From assembly GCA_037179515.1 (NCBI GenBank), contig JAXCGZ010000059.1, positions 66,001-130,000 on the forward strand: DNA of 64,000 bases, written 5' to 3'. Position 1 is the first letter of the stretch. Each line of letters opens with the position of its first letter. The DNA is from Halocaridina rubra (lineage: Eukaryota; Arthropoda; Malacostraca; Decapoda; Atyidae). Shown here piece after piece: positions 1 to 46,764 of this stretch. The translations under genes and the position numbers were made by a program. The notes beneath the pieces were generated by a model. That model was not told where the DNA came from. It searched no databases and worked only from the letters and a program-made list of their open reading frames with translations.

Positions 1-984
1 AAAGTAAGTTTCAGTGTTTATTAAGTAAATACACTTACAAAAATAGTGAATTTATATCATGACCATACACAACAATACAAGGATATTCCACACAGTGATT
101 ACTGCATTGAACTTCATGAGAAAATGCTGATGAAATTGCATCTACTATCACTTGATTCTAGGAGTAATGTTTAATGGCAATATGGATTGCCATATCCTAA
201 CTGAATCTTACAAGAGGATATTACTTAAAATTATGAATACAACAAATAAAATAAAATGAAAGCATATATGAGGAATGAAGAAATAAGAATAGAAAGGAGA
301 GTTGTGTTGCCAGACCTATTTTTTTTTATGGAAACGTCTATTGAGAATGAGTTCCAGACTATAAAAATAAGGGGGGGGGGAACACTAGACAATGCTTTAG
401 GGCGTTATGCTTCTGCATGACTGGTGTTTCGTAATCTTGGCAGACACATGAAGTTATCCACTTAACCTTAGCGGTCATTATCCAAATAAAACCCCCTAGA
501 AGGAAGAAAGAAGAGAAATGCGATGATATCATGAAAGGTATTCGAAGTCATGTGCTACAACTAAAGAATTATTAAAGCATAGTTGCTTACAATTAGATCA
601 GTCAAATAGATCAATCAAAGAAGTCTGCTTAATATTTCATGAATGTTCCACATACAGTAATGAGTGTATCGCAAAACAAGCCACGAGATAGAAAGTTACA
701 AGTATATGACTTTGTCAGTCAATATCATGTACGTAGATACCCACCCCACATTACTGAGAAGCATGAGATAGATGGTAATACGGAGGGATATCACTCTACT
801 TATTTACTGAAGATTCACACTTTATTGTTATTTTAATGAACACCTATCTGTGGCTTTATCAAAATTTCTGACAAAACTAAATAAAACACTTAGGCCTTAG
901 TCCAATTATATAAGCTTTGAGGAAGGTATATATAAGCAACTATTCCTTATATGAAATTATGTCTAAGATATGGGGACTTGGAGT
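1..984. other. Intergenic spacer with no recognisable gene
   Basis: AT-rich sequence with short homopolymers, including a G run near 370-380. The only open frame over 60 codons (639-836) has no family resemblance, no splice context and ordinary spacer composition. I see no RNA gene or transposon end here. Confidence 0.5.
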
Positions 985-2677
985 GTGTGTAATTAACTAA
1001 TTGTGCTTACGGAAAAGGGTCCCAAGCTCGTAATTTTCCGTCTCCTGTTGGGTTCCATTTTGTACTTAGTGATACTTATCATACTTCCCCTAAAAAATAT
1101 GGATTGATTTAGCTTTAACTACCTCCTCGTTTGTCAAATTTCAATTAGCAACTGCTCTTACGCTAAAAGAGTACTTCATAACATCCTGCAAAGAAGCTTT
1201 CTTGCGAAGCTTCAAATTATAACCTCTAGTCCAAGTGCCAGCCATATCAAAATATTGATCCCTATCCACTCTGTCATAACCATGAAGGAATTTAAAACCT
1301 GTCACCATATCCCTCCCTCATTTTCTAGCTTCTAGTGATGGTAAATCTAATTCCTTCAGCCTCTCCTCGTAGCTGAGATTGCGCATTTCTGGCACCAGTT
1401 TCGAGGAGTATCTTTGAACTTTTTCCAGCTTAACTACGTGCATTTTCAAGTGTGGATTCCAAAAGGGGGCTGTATATTCATGCTTTGGTCTCACATAGAT
1501 TACATAAATCTTTCTGAACATTTCCATGTCCATGTGCCTGAAGGCTACCATTACATTTGCTAAGAAAGCATATGCTGCCCTTACTATGCCATTTATGTGC
1601 ATTTCTGGAGACAAATCGGCTAATATATTTACTCCTAGATTTCTCTCATTCTCTCTTTCTTTACGTTCTTCTCCTGCCATTGAGTAGTCAAGCTTGGGCC
1701 TTCGTTCACTTGTGCCCATTCTCATTGCTTTACATATTGAAGTATTGAATTTCATTTGCCACTTTTCTGACCACTCATGCAGACTATTTGGATCTTTCTG
1801 AAGTTCTCTACCATTGTTCTCGTTTCTTACATTCTTCACACTCTTTGCATCATCTGCAAACATATTCATGAAAGAATTTACAGACTCTGGTGGGTCATTT
1901 ACATATACAAGGCACAAAAGTGGTCACAAAACTGAACCCCTTGGAACTCCGCTATTAACTCTTCTCCATTCAGATACTGAGTTTCTTACTCTAATCCTCT
2001 GTTCCCTTCCTTCTAAGTAAGTTTTTATGCCAATTGTAGCCATTGCTGGCAGCTTCTTAATAAGTCTGCAATGTGGGATCGTGTCAAATGCTTTCAGGAA
2101 GTCTAGGAATATGAAATCTGCCCAGCCCTTTCTTTCTTGAAAGAGTCGGCTTACCTCATCATAAAATTCTTATAAGTTTGTTACTGAAGATATATCTTCT
2201 CTGAAGCCATGTTGCCTCACTGACAAAAGGTTAAAGGATTCCCAGTGAAGAGATATATGTTTTCTTAGTAGTTTCTCTATAACTTTGCAAACAATGCTGG
2301 TCAAGGAAACAGGTCTATAGTTTAGAGCTGTATCCCTCCTTCTCTTTTTAAAGATAGATACCACGTTCGCTTGTTTCCAGCATCTTGGAATCTCCCCTGA
2401 CTCCAGTGCCTTTTTTAATATGATACTTAGTGCCACTAATATTGAATTTACGCATTTTTAAGTACATAAGGGGATATATCATTAGGACCTGTAGCTTTAT
2501 GGACATCTAACTTCATCAGCATTTTGCATACTTCTGTGGCTGAAAGGATGATGTTCTCTAATACCGACCCATGAGCTTCTGTCTCTGCAGTCTGAGGGGG
2601 TGGGAGTATTTTCTACTGTAAATACTGACTGAAACTCTTTGTTCAATTCTTTGCAGATCTCTTCATCCATCTCAGTG
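985..2677 (-). mobile_element. LINE copy A (jockey/CR1-type), 5'-truncated, decayed
   Basis: Minus-strand copy of the LINE family shared by copies B-F. The 3' end lies at about 985-1010, where one tail unit is followed outward by (AC)4. Reading leftward from 2677 it carries the end of the endonuclease-RT linker, the reverse transcriptase and the C-terminal domain. RT relics include a palm motif with FADD at about 1850, a degraded SGVPQG region, and the C-terminal stretch NLSYEERLKELDLPSLEAR. Many frameshifts and stops, for example near 2160 and 2440, show it is dead and older than B or C. Its 5' truncation point (CTCAGTG at 2671-2677) abuts the GT-rich tail of copy B. Confidence 0.88.
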
Positions 2678-5402
2678 TGAGTGTGTGTGTGATTAACTAA
2701 TTGTGATTAGCTAATTGTGTGTGTGTGTGTAATTACCTAATTGTAATTACCTAATTGTGTTTACGGGAAAGAGCCCAAAGCTCGTATCTTCCCGTCTCCT
2801 GATCGGTTCCATTTTACACTTTGTAATACTTATCATACCTGTCCTTAAAACTATGGATAGAGATAGCATTAACTACCTCCTCGCTTACCGAATTTCAATT
2901 ATCAACTACTCTTACACTGAAAAAGTATTTCCTTACATCCTGCAAAGAAGTTTTCTTACGAAGCTTCAAACTATGACCTCTAGTTCTAGAGCCTGTCATA
3001 TCAAAAAATCGATCCCTATCCACTCTATCATAACCATGAAGGAATTTAAAGACTGTCACCATATCCCCCCTCAATCTTCTAGCTTCGAGTGATGGTAAGT
3101 CTAATTCCCTCAGCCTCTCCTCATAACTGAGGTTGCGTATTTATGGCACCAGTTTCGTGGCATGTCTTTGAACTTTTTCAAGCTTAGCTATGTGCTTTTT
3201 CAAGTGCGGATTCCAAAAGGGGGCTGCATATTCGAGTTTTGGCCTCACATAGGTTACATAAATATTTCTGAACATTTCCTTGTCCATGTGCCTGAAGGCT
3301 ACCCTTACATTTGATAAGAATTCATATGCTGCCCTTACTATGCCATTTATATGTATTTCTGGAGACAAATCTGACAGTATGTTTACTCCTAGATCTCTCT
3401 CATTTTCTGTCTCTTGAAGTTGTACTCCAGCCACCGAGTAGTCAAGCTTGAGCCTTCTTGCACTTGTACCCATTCTCATTACCTTACATTTTGAAATACT
3501 GAATTTCATTAGCTACTTTTTTGACCACTCATGCAGACTATTTAGATCTTCCTGAAGTTTTCTACCATTGTTCTCGTTTCTTACTTTCTTCACAATCTTT
3601 GCATCATCTGCAAACATATTCATGAATGAATTTGCAGCCTCTGGTAGGTCATTTACATATACAAAGAACAAAAGTGGCCCTAAAACTGAACCTTGTGGAA
3701 CTCCACTACTAACTCTCCTCCATTCAGACACTGAGTGTCTTACTCTAACCCTCTGTTCCCTTCCTTCTAAGTAAGTTTTTATCCATTCCAAGACATTTCC
3801 ACCTATTCTAGCCAATGCTTGCAGCTTCCTAATAAGTCTCCCATGTGGAACAGTGTCAAACGCTTTCTGGAAGTCTAGCAATATGCAATCTAACTGGATG
3901 GGGATGGGATAGGAGAGGAGGGGAAAAAAGGGGAGGGAATTAAGAATGTAAGGGAATTAGAGGGAAAAGCACGAAAATTAAATAAAGTAAGAGAAAAAAA
4001 GAAAGGGGCAGACCCTCGTGCTAAGTTTTGATCTGAAATTCAGATTCTGTATATACAATATATATATCCATTATATAATCAACTATGCAGTCTGCCCAGC
4101 CCTCTCTTTCCTGTAAGATTCGGCTTACCTCATCATAAAATTCTAATAAGTTTGTTACTGTTGATCTACCTTCTCTGAAGCCATGTTGCCTCACTGACAA
4201 AAAGTTGAAGGATTCCAAGTGAAGAGAGATATGTTTCCTTATTAGTTTCTCCATAATTTTGCAAACAATGCTGGTCAAGGAAACTGGTCTATAGTTCAGA
4301 GCCGTGTCCCTTCTTCCCTTTTTGATGATAGGTATCATGTTTGCTTGTTTTCAAGCATCTTGGAATCTCCCCTGACTCCAGTGACTTTTTAAATATGATA
4401 CTTAGAGCCACTGATACTGAGTTTGCGCATTTTTTAAGTACACGAGGGGATATGTCATCAGGACCTGTAGCTTTATGAACATCCAACTCCATCAGCGGCT
4501 TGCTACCTCTGTGGCTGTAAGGTTAATATTCTCTAATACCGGCCCTTGAGCTTCTACCTCTGCAATCTGAGGGGGTAGGGTTTTTTCTACTGTAAATACT
4601 GACTGAAACTCCTTGTTCAATTCTTTGCAGATCTCTTCATCCGCCCCAGTGATGCTTCCATCCCCTCTCTTTAGCCTTAAAACCTGTTCTTTTACCTTCA
4701 GTTTTCCTCTGATAAAGCTGTGGAAAAGCTTGGGATTTTCTTTAGCCCTCCTGGTGATGTCCCTCTCATAGTCTCTCTCTGCCTCTCTTCTTTTACTTAG
4801 GTAGTCATTTCTTGCTCTTTTGTAGGTTTGCCAGGCATTTATGTTTTTTCTCCTCCTATTCCTTTTCCAGCATTTGTCTATCCACTCCTTAGCTCTTTTA
4901 CACTCATTATCGAACCATTTCTCTCTGGCATGAATTACACCTACTTTGGTGAAAGGTATGCAGCAATCTACTATCTTTTCATATTTCTCACAAAAGATGT
5001 CATACATTTCTTGTACAGATTTGTTGTAAAATAAGGTTCTCCAGTCAATAACTGCAAAAAGCTCATTCATTTTGATGTAATCTCCTTTCGGATAGTTCCT
5101 CCTCATGTCCTCAGTGCCTCTACTCTCAGGCAAAATATCTTCAATGATATACTCCATCAACAACACCCAGTGGTCACTCTTTCCAATTGGTGGTTTATAC
5201 TCAATTTTTCCAATATACAACACATTATCTGTGAACACTAGATCAAGTAGTGATGGCTCATCCCCACCCCTGACCCTCGTTGGTTCCATTACATGTTGGT
5301 GTAGGAAAGTCCCTTGTACGCAATCTAGGAATCTTGCCCCGAATGAGTCCTCACCAGTGTGTGGGTCAAGATTTATCCAATCTAACTATTTATGATTAAA
5401 AT
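2678..5402 (-). mobile_element. LINE copy B, 5'-truncated, carrying a nested insertion
   Basis: Minus-strand copy. Its 3' tail at 2678-2760 consists of 14-nt units related to AATTAGGTAATCAC (seen here as the reverse complement) mixed with (AC)n. It then covers the RT C-terminal domain, RT palm (3141-3881), a 192-bp insertion at 3892-4083, RT fingers (4094-4492) and the linker plus endonuclease C-terminal half (4492-5402). The 5' truncation is inside the endonuclease, just downstream of the GDFN position. It abuts copy C's tail at 5403. Disabling lesions include the insertion, stops near 3512 and a frameshift near 4338. Confidence 0.9.
3892..4083 (-). mobile_element. SINE-like insertion in LINE copy B
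   Basis: A 192-bp block absent from the matching place in the other LINE copies. It is flanked by a 10-bp target-site duplication with one mismatch (TATGCAATCT at 3882-3891, TATGCAGTCT at 4084-4093). About 145 bp match, in inverse orientation, the element at 56283-56460; shared words include CAGATCAAAACTTAGCACGA and GGGTCTGCCCCT. No poly(A) tail is left, and I see no tRNA-type A or B box. Its source gene is unknown. Confidence 0.8.
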
Positions 5403-8085
5403 GTGTGTGATTACCTAATTGTGATTACCTAATTGTGTTTACGGGAAAGAGTCCAAAGCTCGTATCCTCCCGTCTCCTGATTGGTTCCATTTTATACTTA
5501 GTGATACTTATCATACCTGTCCTTAAAACTATGGATAGAGATAGCATTAACTACCTCCTCGCTTACCGAATTCCAATTATCAACTACTCTTACACTGAAA
5601 GAGTATTTTCTTACATCCTGCAAAGAAGTTTTCTTACGAAGCTTCAAACTATGACCTCTAGTTCTAGAACCAGCCATATCAAAAAATCGATCCCTATCCA
5701 CTCTATCATAACCATGAAGGAATTTAAAGACTGTCACCATATCCCCCCTCAATCTTCTAGCTTCGAGTGATGGTAAGTCTAATTCCCTCAGCCTCTCCTC
5801 ATAACTGAGATTGCGTATTTCTGGCACCAGTTTCGTGGCATGTCTTTGAACATTTTCAAGCTTAGCTATGTGCTTTTTCAAGTGCGGATTCCAAAAGGGG
5901 GCTGCATATTCGAGTTTTGGCCTCACATAGGTTACATAAATATTTCTGAACATTTCCTTGTCCATGTGCCTGAAGGCTACCCTTACATTTGATAAGAATG
6001 CATATGCTGCCCTTACTATGCCATTTATATGTATTTCTGGAGACAAATCTGACAGTATGTTTACTCCTAGATCTCTCTCATTTTCTGTCTCTTGAAGTTG
6101 TACTCCAGCCACCGAGTAGTCAAGCTTGAGCCTTCTTGCACTTGTACACATTCTCATTACCTTACATTTTGAAGGAATGAATTTCATTAGCCACTTTTCT
6201 GACCATTCATGCAGATTATTTAGATCCTCCTGAAATTCTCTACCATTGTTCTCGTTTTTTACTTTCTTCACAATCTTTGCATCATCTGTAAGCATATTCA
6301 TGAATGAATTTACAGCCTCTGGTAGGTCATTTACATATGCAAGGAACAAAAGTGGCCCTAAAACTGAACCCTGTGGAACTCCACTAGTAACTCTTCTCCA
6401 TTCAGACACAGAGTGTCTTACTCTAACCCTCTGTTCCCTTCCTTCTAAGTAAGTTTTTATCCATTCCAAAACATTTCTACCTATTCTAGCCATTGCTTGC
6501 AGCTTCCTAATAAGTCCCCCATGTGGAACAGTGTCAAACGCTTTCTGGAAGTCTAGGAATATGCAATCTGCCCAGCCCTCTCTTTCCTGTAAGATTCGGC
6601 TTACCTCATCATAAAATTCTAATAAGTTTGTTACTGTTTATTTACCTTCTCTGAAGCCATGTTGCCTCACTGACAAAAAGTTGAAGGATTCCAAGTGAAG
6701 AGAGATATGTTTCCTTAGTATTTTCTCCATAACTTTGCAAACTATGCTGGTCAAGGAAACTGGTCTATAGTTAAGAGCCGTATCCCTCCTTCCCTTTTTG
6801 AAGATAGGTATCACATTTGCTTGTTTCCGGCATCTTGGAATCTCCCCTGACTCCAGTGACTTTTTAAATATGATACTCAGTGCCACTGATATTGAGTTTG
6901 CGCATTTTTAAGCACATGAGGTTATATGTCATCAGGACCTGTAGCTTTATGAACATCTAAATCCATCAGTGCTTTGCATACCTCTGTGGCTGTAAGGTTG
7001 ATGCTTTCTAATACCGGCCCTTGAGCTTCTATCTCTGCAATCTGAGGGGGTGGGGTATTTTCTACTGTAAATACTGACTGAAACTCCTTGTTCAATTCTT
7101 TGCAGATCTCTTCATCCGTCTCAGTGATGCTGTCATCCGCTCTCTTTAGCCTTAAAACCTGTTCTTTTACCTTCAGTTTTCCTCTGATAAAGCTGTGGAA
7201 AAGCTTGGGATTTTCTTTAGCCTTCCTGGTGATGTCCCTCTCATAGTCTCTCTCTGCCTTTCTCCTTTTTCTTAGGTAGTCATTTCTTGCTCTTTTGTAG
7301 GTTTGCCAGGCATTTATGTTTTTTCTCCTCCTATTCCTTTTCCAGCATTTGTCTATCCACTCCTTAGCTCTTTTACACTCATTATCGAACCATTTCTCTC
7401 TGGCATGAATTACATCTACTTTGGTGACAGGTATGCAGCAATCTACTATCTTCCCATATTTCTCACAAAAGATGTCATACATTTCTTGTACAGATTTGTT
7501 GTAAAATACGGTTCTCCAGTCAATAACTGCAAAAAGCTCATTCATTTTGATGTAATCTCCTTTCGGATAGTTCCTCCTCATGTCCTTAGTGCCTCTACTC
7601 TCAGGCAGAATATCTTCAATGATATACTCCATCAACAACACACAGTGGTCACTTTTTCCAATTGGTGGTTCATACTCAATTTTTTCAATATCCAACACAT
7701 TATCTGTGAATACTAGATCAAGTAGTGATGGCTCATCCCCACCCCTGGCCCTTGTTGGTTCCATTACATGTTGGTGTAGGAAATTCCCTTGTACGCAATC
7801 TAGGAATCTTGCCCCGAATGAGTCCCCACCACTGTGTGGGTCAAGATTTATCCAATCTATCTCTTTATGATTAAAATCTTCCATAATCAAAATCCTACAT
7901 TTTTTTTCCCGTGCCATGTTAACAACTGAGTTTATGACTTCAATAGTACTTATATGACTTACCTCATAAACTTCAAGCCTATTCTGGTTCCTTGGTGGGT
8001 TATATACAACAGTTATTATAATGCTCTCTGACCCAGTATTTATGCGAGCAACAAGAAATTCCTTGAACTCACTTTCTATAGCCAA
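5403..8085 (-). mobile_element. LINE copy C, 5'-truncated, relatively young
   Basis: Minus-strand copy with two tail units at 5403-5440, then a 3' UTR and ORF2 up to 8085, where it is truncated in the N-terminal part of the endonuclease. At protein level it closely resembles copy F and keeps long open stretches, so it is among the youngest copies here. The 5' truncation (GCCAA at 8081-8085) is followed immediately by the (GT)n tail of copy D. Confidence 0.92.
5498..8085 (-). pseudogene. LINE ORF2 (endonuclease-reverse transcriptase), copy C
   Basis: Encodes an apurinic-type endonuclease lacking roughly its first 80 residues, then a basic linker, the reverse transcriptase and a C-terminal domain ending HSFKDRYDKYH. 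Visible signatures are NPPRNQN, a DFNHKEIDW motif (the usual GDFN reads EDFN here), SDHCVLL, the RT block ATGPDDI, NYRPVSLTS, SGVPQGSVLGPLLF, and a palm motif changed from FADD to LTDD. A one-base deletion near 6905 and a nonsense codon near 6634 separate it into three open segments. An apparent start near 8178 lies in copy D's tail, so the first ~30 residues of that open frame (a run of HTHTH) are not LINE coding sequence. Confidence 0.88.
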
Positions 8086-12063
<3,978 letters not shown>

Positions 12064-12165
12064 TTTACAGCAATGTTGTCAGATTTGTCTGAAATTTAAG
12101 TTCATCATTCTTTCCTATTGAGGAGTCTATTGAAAACTATATTCTGTGAGAGGGAGAACATAAAA

Positions 12166-13165
12166 ATGAGGCCATCTCTGTCCCAAACCTCTCCCATCCA
12201 TGGGTCGGTAGGAGGGGTAGCCATTAGGAGACTTAAACAGAAAATCAAGAATTTAGAGGCAATGGTTATAAGCCTTGATGAAAAAATTCGGAATATGGAT
12301 GGAGAAATGAAAGAGAATGAAACACTCAGAGAGCAAATAAGATCTTTGGAGGAAGCAAATAAAGCACAAGGGCAGGAGAGAAAGGAACTAGAAAAAAGAA
12401 TAAAGAAGCTGGAAGGGGAAAAGAGTCAACTAGAATCTAGAATTTCTAAACAAGAAGATAAAAACAAACAGCTGAATGACAACCTAAAGGAATTAGATGT
12501 TAGTTCACTGCTCTCTTCTGAGAGAGACGAGATTGCTGCTTGGAATGTCCAGATTAAGGAAAACATTGAACAGTTCAGAAAAGAGTTCCAGGAGCTGAAT
12601 ATGGAAAATGATGCCATGAAAACTTCCTTTGCTGATGCACTAAAGGGAAATGTGGCAGTAAAAGAGGTTGTAAAGGTGGTGGCACTGGAAAACATACAAA
12701 CAGTTGACTATAAAGAGACAGTAATCGAAAAAATGAAAGACGTTGTGATGGAAAGGGCAAACCCACTCATCAGACAGGCACTTGATAAGGAGAAGACAGT
12801 GGTAATCTCAGGCATAAGCGAATCCCAGGAGCCAACATGGCAGGGGAGACTTGAAGAAATAAAAGCTAGGGTTGTAGACCTGATAAGAAAGCTTGGAGTA
12901 GTTTGTGGTCCTGAGGATATTGTAAACATACACCAACTAGGTAAATATTCGAGGGAAGGAAAGCCGAGACCAACAAAAATAACCTTTGAGAGAGGGGAAA
13001 CATGTAGGGAAATATTGTTGAGAAAAAAAAAGTCTAAAAGACCTTCAAGAATTCAAAGAAGTGTTCATTAGACGATAAAGAACACAGGAAGAGATGGGAA
13101 ATATCAAAAACTTGTTGCAGGAGGCAAGAAGGTTAAATGATGAAAGAAATGAAGAAGAGAAGTAA
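12166..13165 (+). pseudogene. LINE ORF1 protein (coiled coil, nucleic-acid binding), copy F
   Basis: Starts at the ATG at 12166, because the longer open frame upstream lacks an ATG. Residues from about 20 to 150 form a long heptad-rich coiled coil with Leu/Ile every 3-4 positions among Glu/Lys/Arg. The C-terminal third, from VVISGISESQEP, resembles the RRM-like half of L1-type ORF1 proteins (compare the recurring I.GIPES motif). ORF1 proteins of this sort bind the element RNA and trimerise; that role is inferred. The frame is broken by one extra A in the run at about 13023-13031 and by a TAA near 13077. The corrected frame would end at 13163-13165. Base composition matches the rest of the element. 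Confidence 0.82.
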
Positions 13166-13236
13166 AATTTTCATTTCAGAGTTCTTCCAGACAAAGGGGA
13201 GATAAAGAAGATAATGACAGAAGATCAGGGGATGGG

Positions 13237-16071
13237 GCCTCATTAAGATTGTTATACACAAATGCTGATGGATTAGCTGGTAAGGCAGTAGAATTAAAAG
13301 ATAGGATTCACAACAGTAAGGCAGATATAGCAGCAATTACAGAGACTAAGTTGAGTGAGGGCATAAACAGTGTCACAGTTTTTCCCAAGGGCTTCAGAAT
13401 ACTAAGGGTTGAAAGATCTGAGAGGACTGGTGGAGGGATAGCACTGCTCATAAGTGAAAGGATTCAAGTTGAAGAAATAAACTTGGCTATAGAAAGTGAG
13501 TTCAAGGAATTTCTTGTTGCTCGCATAAATACTGGGTCAGAGAGCATTTTAATAACTGTTGTATACAACCCACCAAGGAACCAAAATAGGCTTGAAGTTA
13601 ATGAGGAAAGTCATATAGGTACTATTGAAGTCATAAACTCAGTTGTTAACATGGCACGGAAAAAAAATGTAGGATTTTGATTATGGGAGACTTTAATCAT
13701 AAAGAGATAGATTGGATAAATCTTGACCCACACAGTGGTGAGGACTCATTCGGGGCAAGATTCCTAGATTGCGCACAAGGGAATTTCCTACACCAACATG
13801 TAATGGAACCAACAAGGGCCAGAGGTGGGGATGAGCCATCACTACTTGATCTAGTGTTCACAGATAATGTGTTGGATATTGAAAAAATTGAGTATGAACC
13901 ACCAATTGGAAAGAGTGACCACTGTGTGTTGTTGATGGAGTATATCATTGAAGATATTCTTCCTGAGAGTAGAGGCACTGAGGACATGAGGAGGAACTAT
14001 CCGAAAGGAGATTACACCAAAATGAATGAGCTTTTTGCAGTTATTGACTGGAGAACCTTATTTTACAACAAATCTGTACAAGAAATGTATGACATCTTTT
14101 GTGAGAAATATGAAAAGATAGTAGATTGCTGCATACCTGTCACCAAAGTAGGTGTAATTCATGCCAGAGAGAAATGGTTCGATAATAGGTGTAAAAGAGC
14201 TAAGGAGTGGATAGACAAATGCTGGAAAAGGTATAGGAGGAGAAAAAACATAAATGCCTGGCAAACCTACAAAAGAGCAAGAAATGACTACCTAAATAAA
14301 AGGAGAGAGGCAGAGAGAGACTATGAGAGGGACATCACCAGGAAGGCTAAAGAAAATCCCAAGCTTTTCCACAGCTTTATCAGAGGAAAACTGAAGGTAA
14401 AAGTACAGGTTTTAAGGCTAAAGAGAGCGGATGGCAGCATCACTGAGACGGATGAAGAGATCTGCAAAGAATTGAACAAGGAGTTTCAGTCAGTATTTAC
14501 AGTAGAAAATACCCCACCCCCTCAGATTGCAGTGATAGAAGCTCAAGGGCCGGTATTAGAGAACATCAACCTTACAGCCACAGAGGTATGCAAAGCGCTG
14601 ATGGATTTAGATGTTCATAAAGCTACAGGTCCTGATGACATATCCCCTCGTGTACTTAAAAAATGCGCAAACTCAATATCAGTGGCACTGAGTATCATAT
14701 TTAAAAAGTCACTGGAGTCAGGGGAGATTCCAAGATGCCGGAAACAAGCAAATGTGATACCTATCTTCAAAAAGGGAAGGAGGGATATGGCTCTGAACTA
14801 TAGACCAGTTTCCTTGACCAGCATAGTTTGCAAAGTTATGGAGAAACTACTAAGGGAAACATATCTCTCTTCACTTGGAATCCTTCAACTTTTTGTCAGT
14901 GAGGCAACATGGCTTCAGAGAAGGTAGATCAACAGTAACAAACTTATTAGAATTTTATGATGAGGTAAGCCGAATCTTACAGGAAAGAGAGGGCTGGGCA
15001 GATTGCATATTCCTAGACTTCCGGAAAGCGTTTGACACTGTTCCACATGGGAGACTTATTAGGAAGCTGCAATCAATGGCTAGAATAGGTGGAAATGTTT
15101 TAGAATGGATAAAAACTTACTTAGAAGGAAGGGAACAGAGGGTTAGAGTAAGACACTCAGTGTCTGAATGGAGAAGAGTTAGTAGTGGAGTTCCACAGGG
15201 TTCAGTTTTAGGGCCACTTTTGTTCTTTGTATATGTAAATGACCTACCAGAGTCTGTAAATTCATTCATGAATATGTTTGCAGATGATGCAAAGATTGTG
15301 AAGAAAGTAAAAAACGAGAACAATGGTAGAGAACTTCAGGAGGATCTAAATAATCTGCATGAGTGGTCAGAAAAGTGGCTAATGAAATTCAATACTTTAA
15401 AATGTAAGGTAATGAGAATGGGTACAAGTGCAAGAAGGCCCAAGTTTGACTACTCGGTGGCTGGAGTACAACTTCAAGAGACAGAAAATGAGAGAGATCT
15501 AGGAGTAAACATACTGGCAAATTTGTCTCCAGAAATACATATAAATGGCATAGTAAGGGCAGCATATTCATTCTTATCAAATGTAACGGTAGCCTTCAGG
15601 CACATGGACAAGGAAATATTCAGAAATATTTATGTAACCTATGTGAGGCCAAAACTCGAATATGCAGTCCCCTTTTGGAATCCGCACTTGAAAAAGCACA
15701 TAGCTAAGCTTGAAAAAGTTCAAAGACATGCCACGAAACTGGTGCCAGAAATACGCAATCTCAGTTATGAGGAGAGGCTGAGGGAATTAGACTCACCATC
15801 ACTCGAAGCTAGAAGATTGAGGGGGGATATGGTGACAGTCTTTAAATTCCTTCATGGTTATGATAGAGTGGATAGGGATCGATATTTTGATATGGCAGGC
15901 TCTAGAACTAGAGGTCATAGTTTGAAGCTTCGTAAGAAAACTTCTTTGCAGGATGTAAGGAAATACTTTTTCAGTGTAAGAGTAGTTGATAATTGGAATT
16001 GGCTAAGCGAGGAGGTAGTTAATGCTATCTCGATCCATAGTTTTAAGGACAGGTATGATAAGTATCACTAA
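13237..16071 (+). pseudogene. LINE ORF2: endonuclease and reverse transcriptase, copy F
   Basis: Encodes the target-site endonuclease and the reverse transcriptase for target-primed integration. The endonuclease covers 13249-14000 (YTNADGL near its start, ITETKLS, NPPRNQN, GDFN at about 13683, SDHC near 13915). A basic linker follows. RT runs from ATGPDDISP (about 14625) through NYRPVSLTS, motif A FLDFRKAFDTV (about 15010), SGVPQGSVLGPLLF (about 15185) and catalytic FADD (about 15277). A C-terminal domain contains NLSYEERLRELD and ends DRYDKYH. Two one-base insertions break it: one in the A run at about 13662-13669, one G at about 14855. No ATG lies in frame upstream of the endonuclease, so initiation is unclear. 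Neighbouring ORF1 supports one bicistronic element. Confidence 0.92.
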
Positions 16072-16330
16072 GTATAAAATGGAAGTGATCAGGAGACGGG
16101 AAGATACGAGCTTTGGGCTCTTTCCCGCAAACACAATTAGGTAATCACATATTATTCCAAACGAGTAATGAAATTATCTTGCAAGTAGGTATCAGAAAAA
16201 AATGGCTCTGATGCTCATAATAATTACGTAACCTATTATTTTATCCCTATCTTCTTTATAACGAGCAAAGGCGTGAATATAAAGTGCAGATCGCATACCA
16301 TAGTATGCTAGATAGCGAGTTAAAGTAGCA

Positions 16331-16798
<468 letters not shown>

Positions 16799-16799
16799 T

Positions 16800-17052
16800 A
16801 CATAGTTTGTGAGTATTAAATATGGGATCTAATAATGTTATGGGTTGAAAAGGTTTGTTAGCCTGACGGCGTAAGTACTGCCATCTTGTAGGTTCCACGG
16901 AAATTAGAATTCTTGTAAGGCAGATCCAAGAGCAAGGCCACTATTACACGTTCGTGTAAACTGTGTGCGAGATTGAGTGTAAATTAGTGTATCTTTTCGT
17001 ATTTGTGAGAGCGTGACTTGTATAAGAGGATCCTCTGTATTGTTAGGTAGTC
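16800..17052 (+). promoter_or_regulatory. Likely FAM193 promoter and 5' UTR
   Basis: First non-repetitive sequence before the start codon, and less AT-rich than its flank. GCCATCTTG at 16880-16888 is the reverse complement of CAAGATGGC, the core of the YY1/Pho-type site often found near housekeeping transcription starts. There is no clear TATA box apart from the microsatellite. An in-frame TAG at 17044-17046 limits the coding sequence to the ATG at 17053, whose context (GTCATGG) is favourable. The exact transcription start cannot be read from the sequence. Confidence 0.5.
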
Positions 17053-46764
<29,712 letters not shown>

